Source: Zancudomyces culisetae (lineage: Eukaryota; Kickxellomycota; Harpellomycetes; Harpellales; Legeriomycetaceae). Taken from it: DNA of 50,512 nt. Of this stretch, positions 1-9,901 are shown piece after piece (position 1 is the first letter of the stretch; each line of letters begins with the position of its first letter). The position numbers and the translations under genes were made by a program. The DNA is taken from NCBI GenBank assembly GCA_001969505.1, contig LSSK01000313.1, positions 1 to 50,512 on the forward strand, given 5' to 3'. Under the pieces are notes generated by a model. That model had not been told where the DNA came from. It did not search any database and worked only from the letters and a program-made list of their open reading frames with translations.

Positions 1-1279
1 TGCTGTTGTCTTTGTGGTTGCTATAGTTTTTGTGGATGCTATAGTTTTTGTGATCTTTATGATTCCTGTTAGATTTTGCTTGACTTCTCTCGCTGCGACC
101 ATCATAGTACTCTCGACCATGTCCTAATGTGTAGTTATAAAAGATGTTTATAATATATCTTCGAAAATAAGGTTATATAAGCTACAGTATTGTTTATATA
201 GTGAATTATATATTATATGCTCTAAAACTCAAAAATAGTACTAAATAGCACCAAATAGTGTCAAAATAGAGTTGCACGCTACTCACCTCTATCATGATTG
301 CTAGATTTATCACTGATTTTTTGATTGTGGTTATGGACATTTTTATTGTGGTTTTTAAACTTGTGGCCACCTCTACCATCATCATTGTGTTTTTCATGCT
401 TAAATCTGTCAGAGTATTCAGAGTTGATATTATACCTTATATGATCTAGAGAAAGCTTGTGACGAGAAGAGCCATGATTTTGGTAATTTTTGTTGAATGG
501 TAATTTTGTTTTAGTAGGACGTTGTCTGTTATCCCTGTTATCCCTGTTATCCCTGTTATTCCTATCATCTCTGCCATCACCATTATTTCTACGGTTTTCA
601 TGTTTGTTGAATTTACATCTGTTGTGACACCACATTTTAGAAGTTGGAAGTTCAGACTGTTTGGGATTTGTACGAGAGCACTTCGGCGACTTCGTTTTAG
701 AGATTGTAGGTTTATACTTTCGTGTTTTAGTTTTGAGGGTAGCAGATTTACATTCTCGAGTTTTAGATTTAGAAACTTTAGGATTGCATTTTTGGGTTAT
801 ATACTTAGTTGAGTATTTTTGAGATGAATAAAAGGTAGAGTAATGCGAATTATTTTTTGTGAAGCTGGAAACGGAGCTAAATACAGGATGCGTTGTTGTA
901 GATGAAGAGATCAAATAATTTTGAGATTCTGAAATTCTCGCAAAACCAAGGATGTATTTGATGATGTAGTTGATTCTGAGGATGTTGATGATGTGGTTGA
1001 GGATGTGATTAATTTATCTGGCTTATTTGGTGATTTAGTTGATGTGGTTGATGTGGTTGATGTGGTTGATGTGGTTGTTTTTGTATCTTTTTGTTTCTCC
1101 GAGTTCCCTGTCGAGTCTTTATTCCCAAACAAGTCGATTTTCAAAATGTTTTCGTTTTGATTTCCTATCTCCACTAACTTTAGATTTGGTAGTGTAAAAG
1201 CGCTGGCCTTTTGCATCATACCTACACCAAGTATGACAAACAACACCACACTCAACAGTATCTTTACACTTGCTCGCAT
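1..1279 (-). CDS. Secreted low-complexity His/Asn/Lys-rich protein, 3'-truncated, apparent frameshift
   Basis: Start ATG at 1279. The N-terminus (MRASVKILLSVVLFVILG) is a signal peptide with a likely cleavage after the Ala-Ser-Ala near residue 28, followed by Thr/Ser repeats coded by 9-bp units (about 1029-1080). This frame stops at 911-913. The -1 frame continues open from about 1015 to 279 and codes Ser/Thr, then Lys/Cys/Thr, then Asn/Asp/Arg repeats (RDNRDNRDN) and His/Asn/Lys-rich sequence. A GTGAGT donor at 286 and a TAG acceptor at 124 join it in phase to an exon running off the window at position 1 (GHGREYYDGRSERSQ, then NYS/HK repeats). I found no intron that joins the two frames near 911, so this is either a frameshifted gene, a sequence error at the short A run, or two overlapping ORFs. 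Family not recognised; composition suggests an extracellular or wall protein (inference). Confidence 0.5.
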
Positions 1280-2169
1280 TTTTCAACATATACTCTTTAG
1301 TTTTTGCTTTTTTTCAATAAATGCTTTCTTTACCAGCTGCTGTATGTTAGTGTAGAAATAAAATGTAGCAAGTGCAAAGTTGAACAAGTATTTATATTTG
1401 AGTGTGGAGATTTATACAACATACAACATACAACATACAACATTGATGAATGTTTAATATGTATATTTTATTTGAACATTTTAATTTTATGGTGTGTGAT
1501 GATCCAAAATATATTGATATTAAAACTTGCTTTATTTAATAACATTTACTCGTTAACAGTGATAGTTAACGCTGATCCCAAACTCGGATATATTCTTTTC
1601 AAAAAAAATGGGATTTAGCTGCTACTTTAAATCACCTGTCTATATCAATAAAGCTTATATATTTGATGTTTTTTGTTTATACCTTTATTCTGCTAAAAGA
1701 AAAAATTGACTATGAAACCCGACTAGTCTATATCACCAAGAAATCTACCTGCTATTATCATTTCACATGAAAGTTGTTTACCCGAGTGTGTCCTCAGTAA
1801 ATACCTGAGCAATCTCCCTTCTTGTTACAAATATATTAATAAATTCCTGTGCTAATTTACTCGTTATTATCTTACTTATATGCCTTCCTCTCCCACTCCC
1901 ACTCCCCCTACTTAACTGAGATCTGTGCTTGATTTACTGAAATATGGTTGTGAATTTTCCTTCAATTTTGTGATGCTCAAATTTCTGGTGACAAATTCAA
2001 ATTAAGTGGTAAAAAATGACTGAGAAATTAATTACAAAACCTCTAGAAATTTAACTGATATTTAGGGCTTTTCAAAACCCGAAATGCCTGTATACAACTT
2101 AGAGTAATTTCAAGCAAAGGAAATACGAAAGGGATTGGAACCGGAAAGAGGTAAAAATAAAGTGCAAAA
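1280..2169. other. Intergenic, divergent promoter region
   Basis: This stretch separates two divergent genes and probably holds both promoters. It is AT-rich with a short ACATACA-type microsatellite at about 1414-1441 and CTCCCACTC repeats near 1890-1912. A 104-codon ORF at 1304-1618 has no recognisable content and I do not count it as a gene. Confidence 0.6.
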
Positions 2170-5100
2170 ATGGCAGAATATTTAAATCGAGCGGTAATCC
2201 TTGCGAAAGATGTGGCTTTGGCGTCTGCACAGATATCCGAGGATTTAATGGAAAATGTTAAAGACTTGAATTTTGAGATTCTGGGGAATTTGTATGACGA
2301 AGCCGAAAACAAAATGGATAGCATTAACAAAGAATTAAATTCGAGCTATGATAAGGAAAAACTAGAGGCCTTGAATAGACTGATTGTGGTAAGTTGTCCA
2401 TTTATATTTCTATCAACGATACTCGCGTCATTTGTACTCTCTTTTTTTTTAAATACACAATTACTATTAATTTAAAGGAAAATAATATTAATCAAAAGAT
2501 AAACAATCTAGCTAATAGCGAAAGGTGTGGATGTATCTTCGTTTTTTGCACAAGTTGTGAAAAATATTGAGTCGGGGAACAACGAAGTCAGGCGTAAAGT
2601 ATATGTATATCTTTTGGAGTATGCCGAACGTCAACAGGATTTGGCTTTGTTATCAATAAATACATTTCAAAAGGATATGTCGGATAAGGACGCGATTATT
2701 CGTGCTCTTGCACTGCAGGTTCTATCAGAAATACGTATAAAAGCAATAAGTACAGTTGTAGTTCTATCTGTTAGAAGGGGAAGCAAGGATTCTTCACCAT
2801 ATGTTAGGCGAGTAGCAGCTTTATCAGCTCTTACGGTATATCAGTAAGTTAACCGAAATAAATGCTTAGGAAGGATAAAATAATTGTCTTTTATTGTTGT
2901 TTTTTTGTTTGTATTACAAGGTACCAACTTGGATAACGACTGTGCGAATGTTTTAAATAGGCGTGATTATGAGACAAAGGAAGAGTTGCAAGAAATAATC
3001 ATGGAAATGATGGATGAGCGGTCGAACATAGCATTTGGATCGGTTATGAGAGCATTTATGGTGATATGTAGTTCAGACCTCGAGCTAGGATATAACGACT
3101 ACATAAAGTGCTGTGAAATGCTAATTGATTTGGACGCATGGGGGCAACTGACACTCTTGGATATCATAATGCGGTATTCAGCTTCATTTCTCAGTGCATC
3201 AAATATTAAGGTAAGTTTTTATCTGCATTTACCAGGAGAACTGGGACCTAGGGAGTTCAAGACTAGTTACTAACATGATTGGTATTGTAATATCAATTTA
3301 GAGAGAAAAGGATAAAGAGTATCTGATTGAAAAAATAAAACTGCTATTTTTCAGTACTAGCAATGCTGTGGTGATGGCAGCGGTTTCAGCATTGGCACGG
3401 TTGATGGATAAAGAGTCACTAGAAAACGTGATATGGAATCCGATTATGCGTATTATGAATGTCAACGAAGGGGTGGTAAAGGAAAATGTACTTTTTGAAA
3501 TGCTTTCTCTTACTAATAGGCTTCCGGTAAGATTGTTTAGTCTTGTTCTTGTAATTTATTACCAAAAAAAAAAGAAAAAAGGTTTTTATGAACGACAAAA
3601 TGAAAATACATTGTACTGAATGTACTTTTTATTTGTTTGATATTACTAAGTTTGAGAGCAAGAATTACAAAATACTGGTAAATAATAGGGGATATTTCAA
3701 GGAAAATCGGGAATGTTTTGTATAGCATGTTCGGATAGTGAAAAAGTTGCAGAATACAAGTTAAAACTGATCGCAAGAGTGATAACTGAAGATACTAGTT
3801 TGGGTATGCTTAGCGAGTTGGAAAAATACGCGAGTATTTTAGGGGATGATAATGTTGCTGTTTTATTTGAGACGGTACTTGTTTGTACAATAAAGTCGGG
3901 TAGGCATAGAAACAGATATATAGGCATGATACTAAGAATGCTGGAAAGTTCACGAGGTAAATTGGTTGATATTCATATTCATACTCACATTCACATTCAT
4001 ATACTATTCTTTCTTTTTTTTTTGAGTTTAAAAGTAGTTGTAGGGCTAGGTAGGGGGTTTTGATATAATACGGAGGGATAGTGGATATTCGAAATTAACA
4101 ATGTTTTTTCGAATAACAATAATATAATAATAATAGATTCGGTGGTAAATGGAAGTGCAAAGGCGTTAATAGGGTTGGTCAGCATTTCTGAGGACAGAAC
4201 AGACATTTTCAGCGATAAATCTAGACAAGTTTACGAAATCACATGTTTGCTGGCCAGAAGAATCAAACAGATAAAAGGTGATGAGGTACGATCAATGATA
4301 TATCGACTAGTGGCTAATAAGTTTGGGGGAATTGGTACATATGCAACATATGTAATGAAATACGGAATATTAAACTTCAAAAACGAAAAAGTTATGGCAA
4401 AAAGGGAAATTTTAACGCTATGTACAGTATTGAAGGCAAAAGATGATATGACAAGGGAATCGAATGAGATGCATTCTACGATGACTGAGTTGTATGAGTA
4501 TGTATTTACACTGGCTCGATATGATGTGGAATATAGTGTGAGAGATTGGGCAAGAAGCTTAAAAGGAATAATATCTATGGCTGAACAACAAAGAGAAACG
4601 CAAAGCAAGGAAAGTGGCGGTAATAGCAGTAATACTAGCAGCAAAACGATGGATAGAAATTTATTTAATAGTATTACTGGTTTAGGCAGAGACTACGATG
4701 AAAGTAGTAAAGCATTCAATGATGAACTCGAAACAGACAACTTGAAACTGTCATTTGACAAGCTGAGTGTAAACAGTGAAGGACTTGGATCCACCAGAGC
4801 ATATAAAGGAAGAACCACTGGTGCGAGATCTACATCCAAGGCCAATTATAGAGTGGGAGGCGGGCAAGAAGATTGGGGTGGCTCAATGGAGGATTACGAA
4901 GGCGATATTCCAATGACAGTGCCATTAGTCTTATCGCCGCAGTCGCCACCGACAGGTACTGTTTTTGATAACAGTAGCAACACTAGAGACCATGGGTACC
5001 TCAACAATCATGGGGAAATTGACGAGAAGGAGGAGAGCGAGGATGAGCTAGAGGCATTTTTGAATAAAAGCGACAGTCCAAAGGAGCATAGTATGATAAA

Positions 5101-5440
5101 GCAAAATCAAAATGCAATTCTAGAGGAGATGATGAGAAGGAACACTGTGTATGTATACAACAAAGAGTTAGAGGATATTAGATATAGTAGTAGTAGTAGT
5201 AGTAGTGGTAGTGGTAGTAGTGATGATTATAGTGATGATAGTGATGATAATGATAACGATAACGATAAAGATGGCGAGAGAAATAAACATGATAATAGAA
5301 ACACTCATGACCACAATAGTGGCAGCAGCAAGAGAAATTCTTATAACAAAGATACAGAAAACACAGGCAAAGCAGAGGTTGATCCTTGGAAACACACAAC
5401 TTATCCATATGGGAACGAATTTCGAGAAAATTGGGATTGA
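2170..5440 (+). CDS. APL6: AP-3 adaptor complex subunit beta (Apl6/AP3B type)
   Basis: Large subunit of the AP-3 coat, which carries cargo from Golgi/endosomes to the vacuole. Six exons: 2170-2388, 2512-2843, 2961-3210, 3302-3526, 3689-3956 and 4137-5440. Every junction is GT-AG and phase-consistent, giving 865 aa. The joined N-terminal trunk lines up with animal AP3B1 nearly without gaps, including DVSSFFAQVVKNIES, YAERQQDLALLSINTFQKD and the stretch after SPYVRR, so the adaptin HEAT-repeat trunk is intact. The C-terminus is a low-complexity hinge: Ser/Asp runs coded by TAG/GAT triplet repeats at 5185-5275, then Asn/His/Lys-rich sequence. I see no obvious C-terminal ear domain, so the protein may end in the hinge. 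It converges with the coiled-coil gene at 5655. Confidence 0.92.
5185..5275 (+). repeat. Triplet microsatellite inside the AP-3 beta hinge
   Basis: About eight TAG/AGT triplets followed by GGTAGT and GATGATAGT variants. Read in frame it codes a poly-Ser tract followed by a Ser/Asp-rich acidic tract. Likely length-polymorphic. Confidence 0.8.
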
Positions 5441-5654
5441 TTGATTGATTGATTAGTTGATAGATTAGTTGACAGATCGGTTGAAATCATTAGGCTATTT
5501 GTTTATCTGTTTGTTTGTTTGCTTCTTACTAAATTTTATTTTATTTGCGATTAGTTTGTTGTGGACAAATAGTATTGTTTATAAATCAATAGAATAAGAT
5601 GTATATGTAATTAGATTAAACTAGGGGGGGTGGGGGGGAAAAATCTACTCAAAC

Positions 5655-7664
5655 CTAATCAAAAGTGATGCTTTGTTCACTAATAATATCGTCAACCTGA
5701 GACGCAATCTCGTCAAGATGGTCGCTAAGCGTAGACAGATCAGAGTCGACAAGTTGGAGTTTTGGATTGCCCTGGAGTTCGTGGTAAATGGTTTTGGTAG
5801 TAGCAACTTTATCCTTGATGGAACGGATGATATCGTTTAGGTGTTTGTTCTGGTCTCTATATTTAGAAACCTGTTTTTTCTTGGAATCTATTATAGATTC
5901 AGAAGCGCCGAGATCAGCAACGCTTTGAACATATTTGCTATTGAGTGTCTGGAATGCCTCGCTATCTTCCTTGAGTTGTTTTTCAAAGCTCTGTTTCTGT
6001 TCATCTAGCTGATTTTTCAACAGTTCGATGGTCTTGTTTAGTTCAGCAAATTTATTCACATGCTCTTCAGTCATCTTCCTAATAGTGTCGCTCAGGTTGT
6101 TGTTTTCGTCTTCTTTAGCCATCAGTTTGTTGACAAAGCTCTTTGATTGTTCGTTCATTGCTTCAACCTGCCTGTTCATCTCAACAATTTCTTGATCCTT
6201 GCGTTTTATGGATTGTTCATACTCGTCGCTCTTGCTGGAATACGAAGATAGTTGATCACTGACTTCATCTTTGAGGCTTTGGATTTGCTTATTGAGAGAC
6301 TCGATTTGTTTGCTGTGTTTAGCACTCATTTCTTTTGTGTGAATTTGATGCTGTTCCTCGGTTTTCTTGGCAGCTTCACCCAATTCGTTGATCTGTAATT
6401 CTGCTTGTGCCAAATCCTCGCTTACAACAGCAAGTTGTTTATGTAAATCATCAAGCTGCTCGGTATGTGAAGCATCAATCTTTGCTGCTTGTGCTGCATT
6501 CTGTGCTTCTTTTTCCTCGCATTTTTCAGATAGCTCCTTGTTTTGCTGCTTCAGCCGTGCTACCTCCTCGTTTGCACTTGCAAGATTTCTAGCTGCTTCT
6601 TCTATGGATTTCTCATTCTGAGCCTTCAACTCAGCTTGTAAAGCTTCTAGTTTTGCCACTTGCTCCAAAAGTGCCTCCTTTTCTTCTCGCACTTGGGATA
6701 ACTCCTTGTTGAGGTTTTCGATTTCTGCTTTGGTCTTTAAAGTCAACAGTTGGTGTTTGGCCTCTGCTTCTGTGCCCATAGTTTCCTGCAATGTCTTGCT
6801 TTTTTCATTCATTTCCTCTAATTCCTTAGTTATGTTTTCTACTAATTCTTTTTTTGCTTCCAAATCTTTTTTATATTCATCGAGCTTCATTATATATTCC
6901 TTTTCTCTCTTGGTGCTACTTTCCTTCAGCTCGTTCAATTGTGTCTCAAGCTGCATTGCCTTCTTTTGTTGTTCGCTGAATTTTATTGCACTCTCTCCTG
7001 CCTTTTTCATAGCATCAGAATGCTTTCTCTCCATCTCTCTACTGAGCTCCTTACCCTCCTTTCCAAGGCTCTCGAACTCGGCCTGTATTTTTTTGTTCTC
7101 CTCTCGGCTAGTTATTATCTTTTCATTTAAACTATCCGCCTTGAGCGTCAACTTTTTCACTTCTTGGTCCTTGATCTCAAGTTTTTTTTCGTACTTGCTT
7201 TCCAATTCGCCAATCTCTCTGGTTAGCTTTTTTACTTTTTCTTGCTCCTCATACAGTTTATTCTTCATTGCCTTCAGTTCGGCTTCTGCCTTTGCGTCCC
7301 TACCCTCAGAATCGATCCTGAATTGGCGCGTAGCTTCCTTTGGAATTGCCGCTTTCCTCTCCATACGAACTCTACCGGACCTACTCTCATTGACTCCCAC
7401 TGATCCTGATCTAGACGCCACGCGACCCTGAGTGCCTGCTTCAGATTTTTCTCCATTTGAAAACGTACCTGTTTCTAGTACATTTCGTTTAAGTGAGGAC
7501 TTGTCTACTTTGCTAAGGCTCCCGTATCTCAAACTATTGCTCTCCTCGCCATTTGACACCTCGTACTGCCCAGGTCCTGGAAATTCGGGGTTGGTAGGGT
7601 CGAAAATATCCCTTCCTATAGCCACACCGTTGAAAACCATTTTTTTACCTTTTTCGCTAGCCAT
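5655..7664 (-). CDS. Long coiled-coil protein with N-terminal PGPGxY motif
   Basis: Single-exon, 669 aa. Residues about 120-640 are almost entirely heptad-like coiled coil rich in Glu, Lys, Gln and Leu, with no transmembrane segment or signal peptide. The first 40 residues are different: VFNGVAIGRDIFDPTNPEF then PGPGQYEV. The FxDP...PGPGxYxV pattern is what one sees at the N-terminus of hyaluronan-mediated motility receptor (HMMR) proteins and in sperm-tail PG-rich (STPGR) repeats, which sit in microtubule-associated proteins. A role at microtubules or spindle poles is therefore a reasonable inference, but generic coiled coils cannot be assigned from composition. An intermediate stretch (residues 50-115) is basic and Ser/Arg-rich. 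The start was chosen because the motif follows it directly. Confidence 0.75.
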   Translation of the reverse strand: MASEKGKKMVFNGVAIGRDIFDPTNPEFPGPGQYEVSNGEESNSLRYGSLSKVDKSSLKRNVLETGTFSNGEKSEAGTQGRVASRSGSVGVNESRSGRVRMERKAAIPKEATRQFRIDSEGRDAKAEAELKAMKNKLYEEQEKVKKLTREIGELESKYEKKLEIKDQEVKKLTLKADSLNEKIITSREENKKIQAEFESLGKEGKELSREMERKHSDAMKKAGESAIKFSEQQKKAMQLETQLNELKESSTKREKEYIMKLDEYKKDLEAKKELVENITKELEEMNEKSKTLQETMGTEAEAKHQLLTLKTKAEIENLNKELSQVREEKEALLEQVAKLEALQAELKAQNEKSIEEAARNLASANEEVARLKQQNKELSEKCEEKEAQNAAQAAKIDASHTEQLDDLHKQLAVVSEDLAQAELQINELGEAAKKTEEQHQIHTKEMSAKHSKQIESLNKQIQSLKDEVSDQLSSYSSKSDEYEQSIKRKDQEIVEMNRQVEAMNEQSKSFVNKLMAKEDENNNLSDTIRKMTEEHVNKFAELNKTIELLKNQLDEQKQSFEKQLKEDSEAFQTLNSKYVQSVADLGASESIIDSKKKQVSKYRDQNKHLNDIIRSIKDKVATTKTIYHELQGNPKLQLVDSDLSTLSDHLDEIASQVDDIISEQSITFD

Positions 7665-9034
7665 TTCCTTTTCTTTTCGATTTCTTTCACCTTTTTCTGT
7701 TATTCTTGAATTTGAATATTCTAATTTTACGCGAATTTCTGTAGGTTATTGCACAAAGTTAGTATGCATCTACTTATTTCTGAAAAGAAAAAGAATTTTC
7801 CTTTATTCAAGAATGTTCAGCAGGGAATTGGGAGAGAGAGGGGGGAGGAAATCAACAGAATAATCCTTGAACGCTTTGAAAAGTGTGTGTATGCTACCAA
7901 TTTCTTGAACAACAGTGATAAACACGAGTAAATGTCTTTCCTATCTCTGTACTTGATGGGCTTCCTTGTATATCCCTAGAAAAGTGTCGCGAATAAATAA
8001 AATAAACGTTGTTGAGATTTTTTTTGGACTTTGTTTTCTCTGTGAACAAAGCCTGTTTTATAAAGTTTGAACTTTGATTACCAACTATACTTCAAGTCTA
8101 AAAGCTAAAAGAAAAAAAAAGCTGAATACACAGACATACAATTAATAAATTAGTGATGATTTTATAGTTGGATGATTTATCAGTCAATTAATTATGCCTT
8201 GTTCCTTTATATTTTTTTTTGCAAAATAGCATGGGTATTTTAACATCGCAAATGTTTAGCCCAATAAACTCGGTTAATTTTCCTATTTTTGTTATTTTTG
8301 CCCTGTACCTTATACCTAAACAGATTCTATTAGCAAAAAAAAACTGTCAAAACTGGAAAATCAACCACAAATTTGCAAAGTGCAATGAATTAGAAAACCA
8401 TGAATTCTTCTTTTTTTCTTTCCTGCATTCCATTCGATTTTTGATTGATGATTTACCGTTCGTTCATTATTTTATTTCGTTTTATTAGTGCTAGAATTTA
8501 CCCCTACATCACAATTGTTAGTAATATAGCTTATTCGCAGTTTTAGAGCTTTCTTGTTTGATTAAATACAAATGTGATACTTGCAAGAAAATAACAAACA
8601 TCAATATATAGTATATATAAGGTGAACCCACATTCTTGTTGGATTATTGGCTGGATCGATAGATGAAAATTCTCATTTTGGTACCATCAGAAAATAAAAT
8701 GGAATAAAAAAGCTTGATTAGAGAACACTGCATACAAAAATAGTGCAGATACATATACCATTTTTAATCAAGTATAAACTGGCATTTTATCACTTCTTGT
8801 TTTTTGGTGGTGAAGCTTAGAACTGCAAAATTGGTTTGTCAGTTCGTACCTGGGTATACTTTACTCATTTATCTAGTTAGTTTTTACGAAAAGTCTTAGG
8901 TTTTTACGGTTCGAAAAGTTGGTTTCCCCACAGACCTTTGATTATTCCATTTTCATATATGGGCAGATTTGGAACCAAAGATATTAAAAAGAGAACGTTT
9001 TTTTTTTTTGAGTAAGGAGTATTTTAGCTAAACT
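7665..9034. other. Mostly unassigned; possible upstream exons of a plus-strand gene
   Basis: No clear gene. Coding-like plus-strand segments occur at 8231-8488 (starts MGILTSQMFSPINSV, hydrophobic middle) and about 8932-9012 (LIIPFSYMGRFGTKDIKKR, after a CCCCACAG acceptor). They may be earlier exons of the gene described at 9035-9472, but I could not chain them with confidence. The remainder is AT-rich intergenic sequence upstream of the divergently transcribed coiled-coil gene. Confidence 0.3.
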
Positions 9035-9472
9035 CTGAGTAGCAGTATTATTATCATAGTATTAGTATAATTTTTGCTATTGTTAGGCTTGTTAAGCAAA
9101 AAGGCAAAAGTAGTTCTGCACAAGTCTATTAACAGATTCATAAATAGCAGGACTATACGAGACCAGGGAAAGAGGAACAGTTATAGTTTTTGATTCAAAC
9201 TCGCTTCCAGAATTGGCTACCATCTTTCACAAGTAAATACACCATAACCAAAGTGTTGGGTCAGAACGTTTAAAACCTAGCAACGCTACTTATTATCCGT
9301 GGCACTATCTTCTCATTATGTTTACGTGCGTTTTTGGGTAATAAAAATCGAATGGGTGATATACCCAAAAAGAAGTCTAGCCCCATCCTAGTTTTCTCAC
9401 ATTCCTTTGATGTTTTGTTTTTTTTTTAGCATAATTATACCACTCAATCCCCTTTTTCTCCCTTTTACATGA
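9035..9472 (+). CDS. Unrecognised multi-exon gene, 3' portion
   Basis: Four chained plus-strand segments share consistent phase: about 9043-9109 (QYYYHSISIIFAIVRLVKQK), 9148-9232 (GLYETRERGTVIVFDSNSL), 9281-9337 (NATYYPWHYLLIMFTCVFG) and 9430-9472 (IIIPLNPLFLPFT, TGA stop). Donors are GTAGTT, GTAAAT and GTAATA; acceptors are AATAG, CTAG and TTTAG. The introns are 38, 48 and 92 nt. The C-terminal half looks membrane-spanning. I do not recognise the family and the start is not found. The last three exons are the best supported because each intron lands in the correct phase and the reading ends at a stop soon after a hydrophobic stretch. Confidence 0.45.
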
Positions 9473-9901
9473 ATGAATTGTGTAAAATACATCCTAATAC
9501 CACCATCCTGGTAATGGGCTATTTGAAATAACATCTTGTATTACAAGCAAAAATATAATACTTACACCTGTCCTTTTTTTTTAAAAAAAAGTAGGTACTG
9601 TAAGTATCCTAATACTAGGCTGCCTTGTTGATCTTGAAACATGATATCATTTCTCAAACGTCTATTATAGTCGGTGCAAAATTTCCCAATTTCCAAGTAA
9701 TGGACATTTCCATAAAAAAATAATACAACCAATTTTATTTACTCTAGAATAAATTGCTAAACTACTAAAGAATACTAGCGCATAAGAGTGATTGATCCAT
9801 CCAAGTGAGTATTGAAAGATATATTCAAAATGTTACAAGCAATAAGTGTTGACAGCTCGTCTGAAAGCAGCGAATGAGATAGTTACTGGAAATAACCGTT
9901 T

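Noticed and set aside
529-560. Minus-strand word GGGATAACAGGG matches the core of the I-SceI homing endonuclease site.
   Set aside because: It arises from a 9-bp tandem repeat coding Asp-Asn-Arg; only 12 of 18 bases match and no endonuclease gene is present.
1304-1618. 104-codon plus-strand ORF.
   Set aside because: Cys/Tyr/Ile-rich without motif, typical of chance ORFs in AT-rich intergenic DNA.
2844-2920. Shorter AP-3 beta intron 2 ending at 2920.
   Set aside because: It breaks the frame; the acceptor at 2960 keeps frame and gives a gap-free match to the family.
6706-7431. Long plus-strand ORF of 241 codons rich in Ser, Phe and Leu.
   Set aside because: Antisense shadow of the coiled-coil gene; Glu/Lys codons read backwards as Phe/Leu/Ser.
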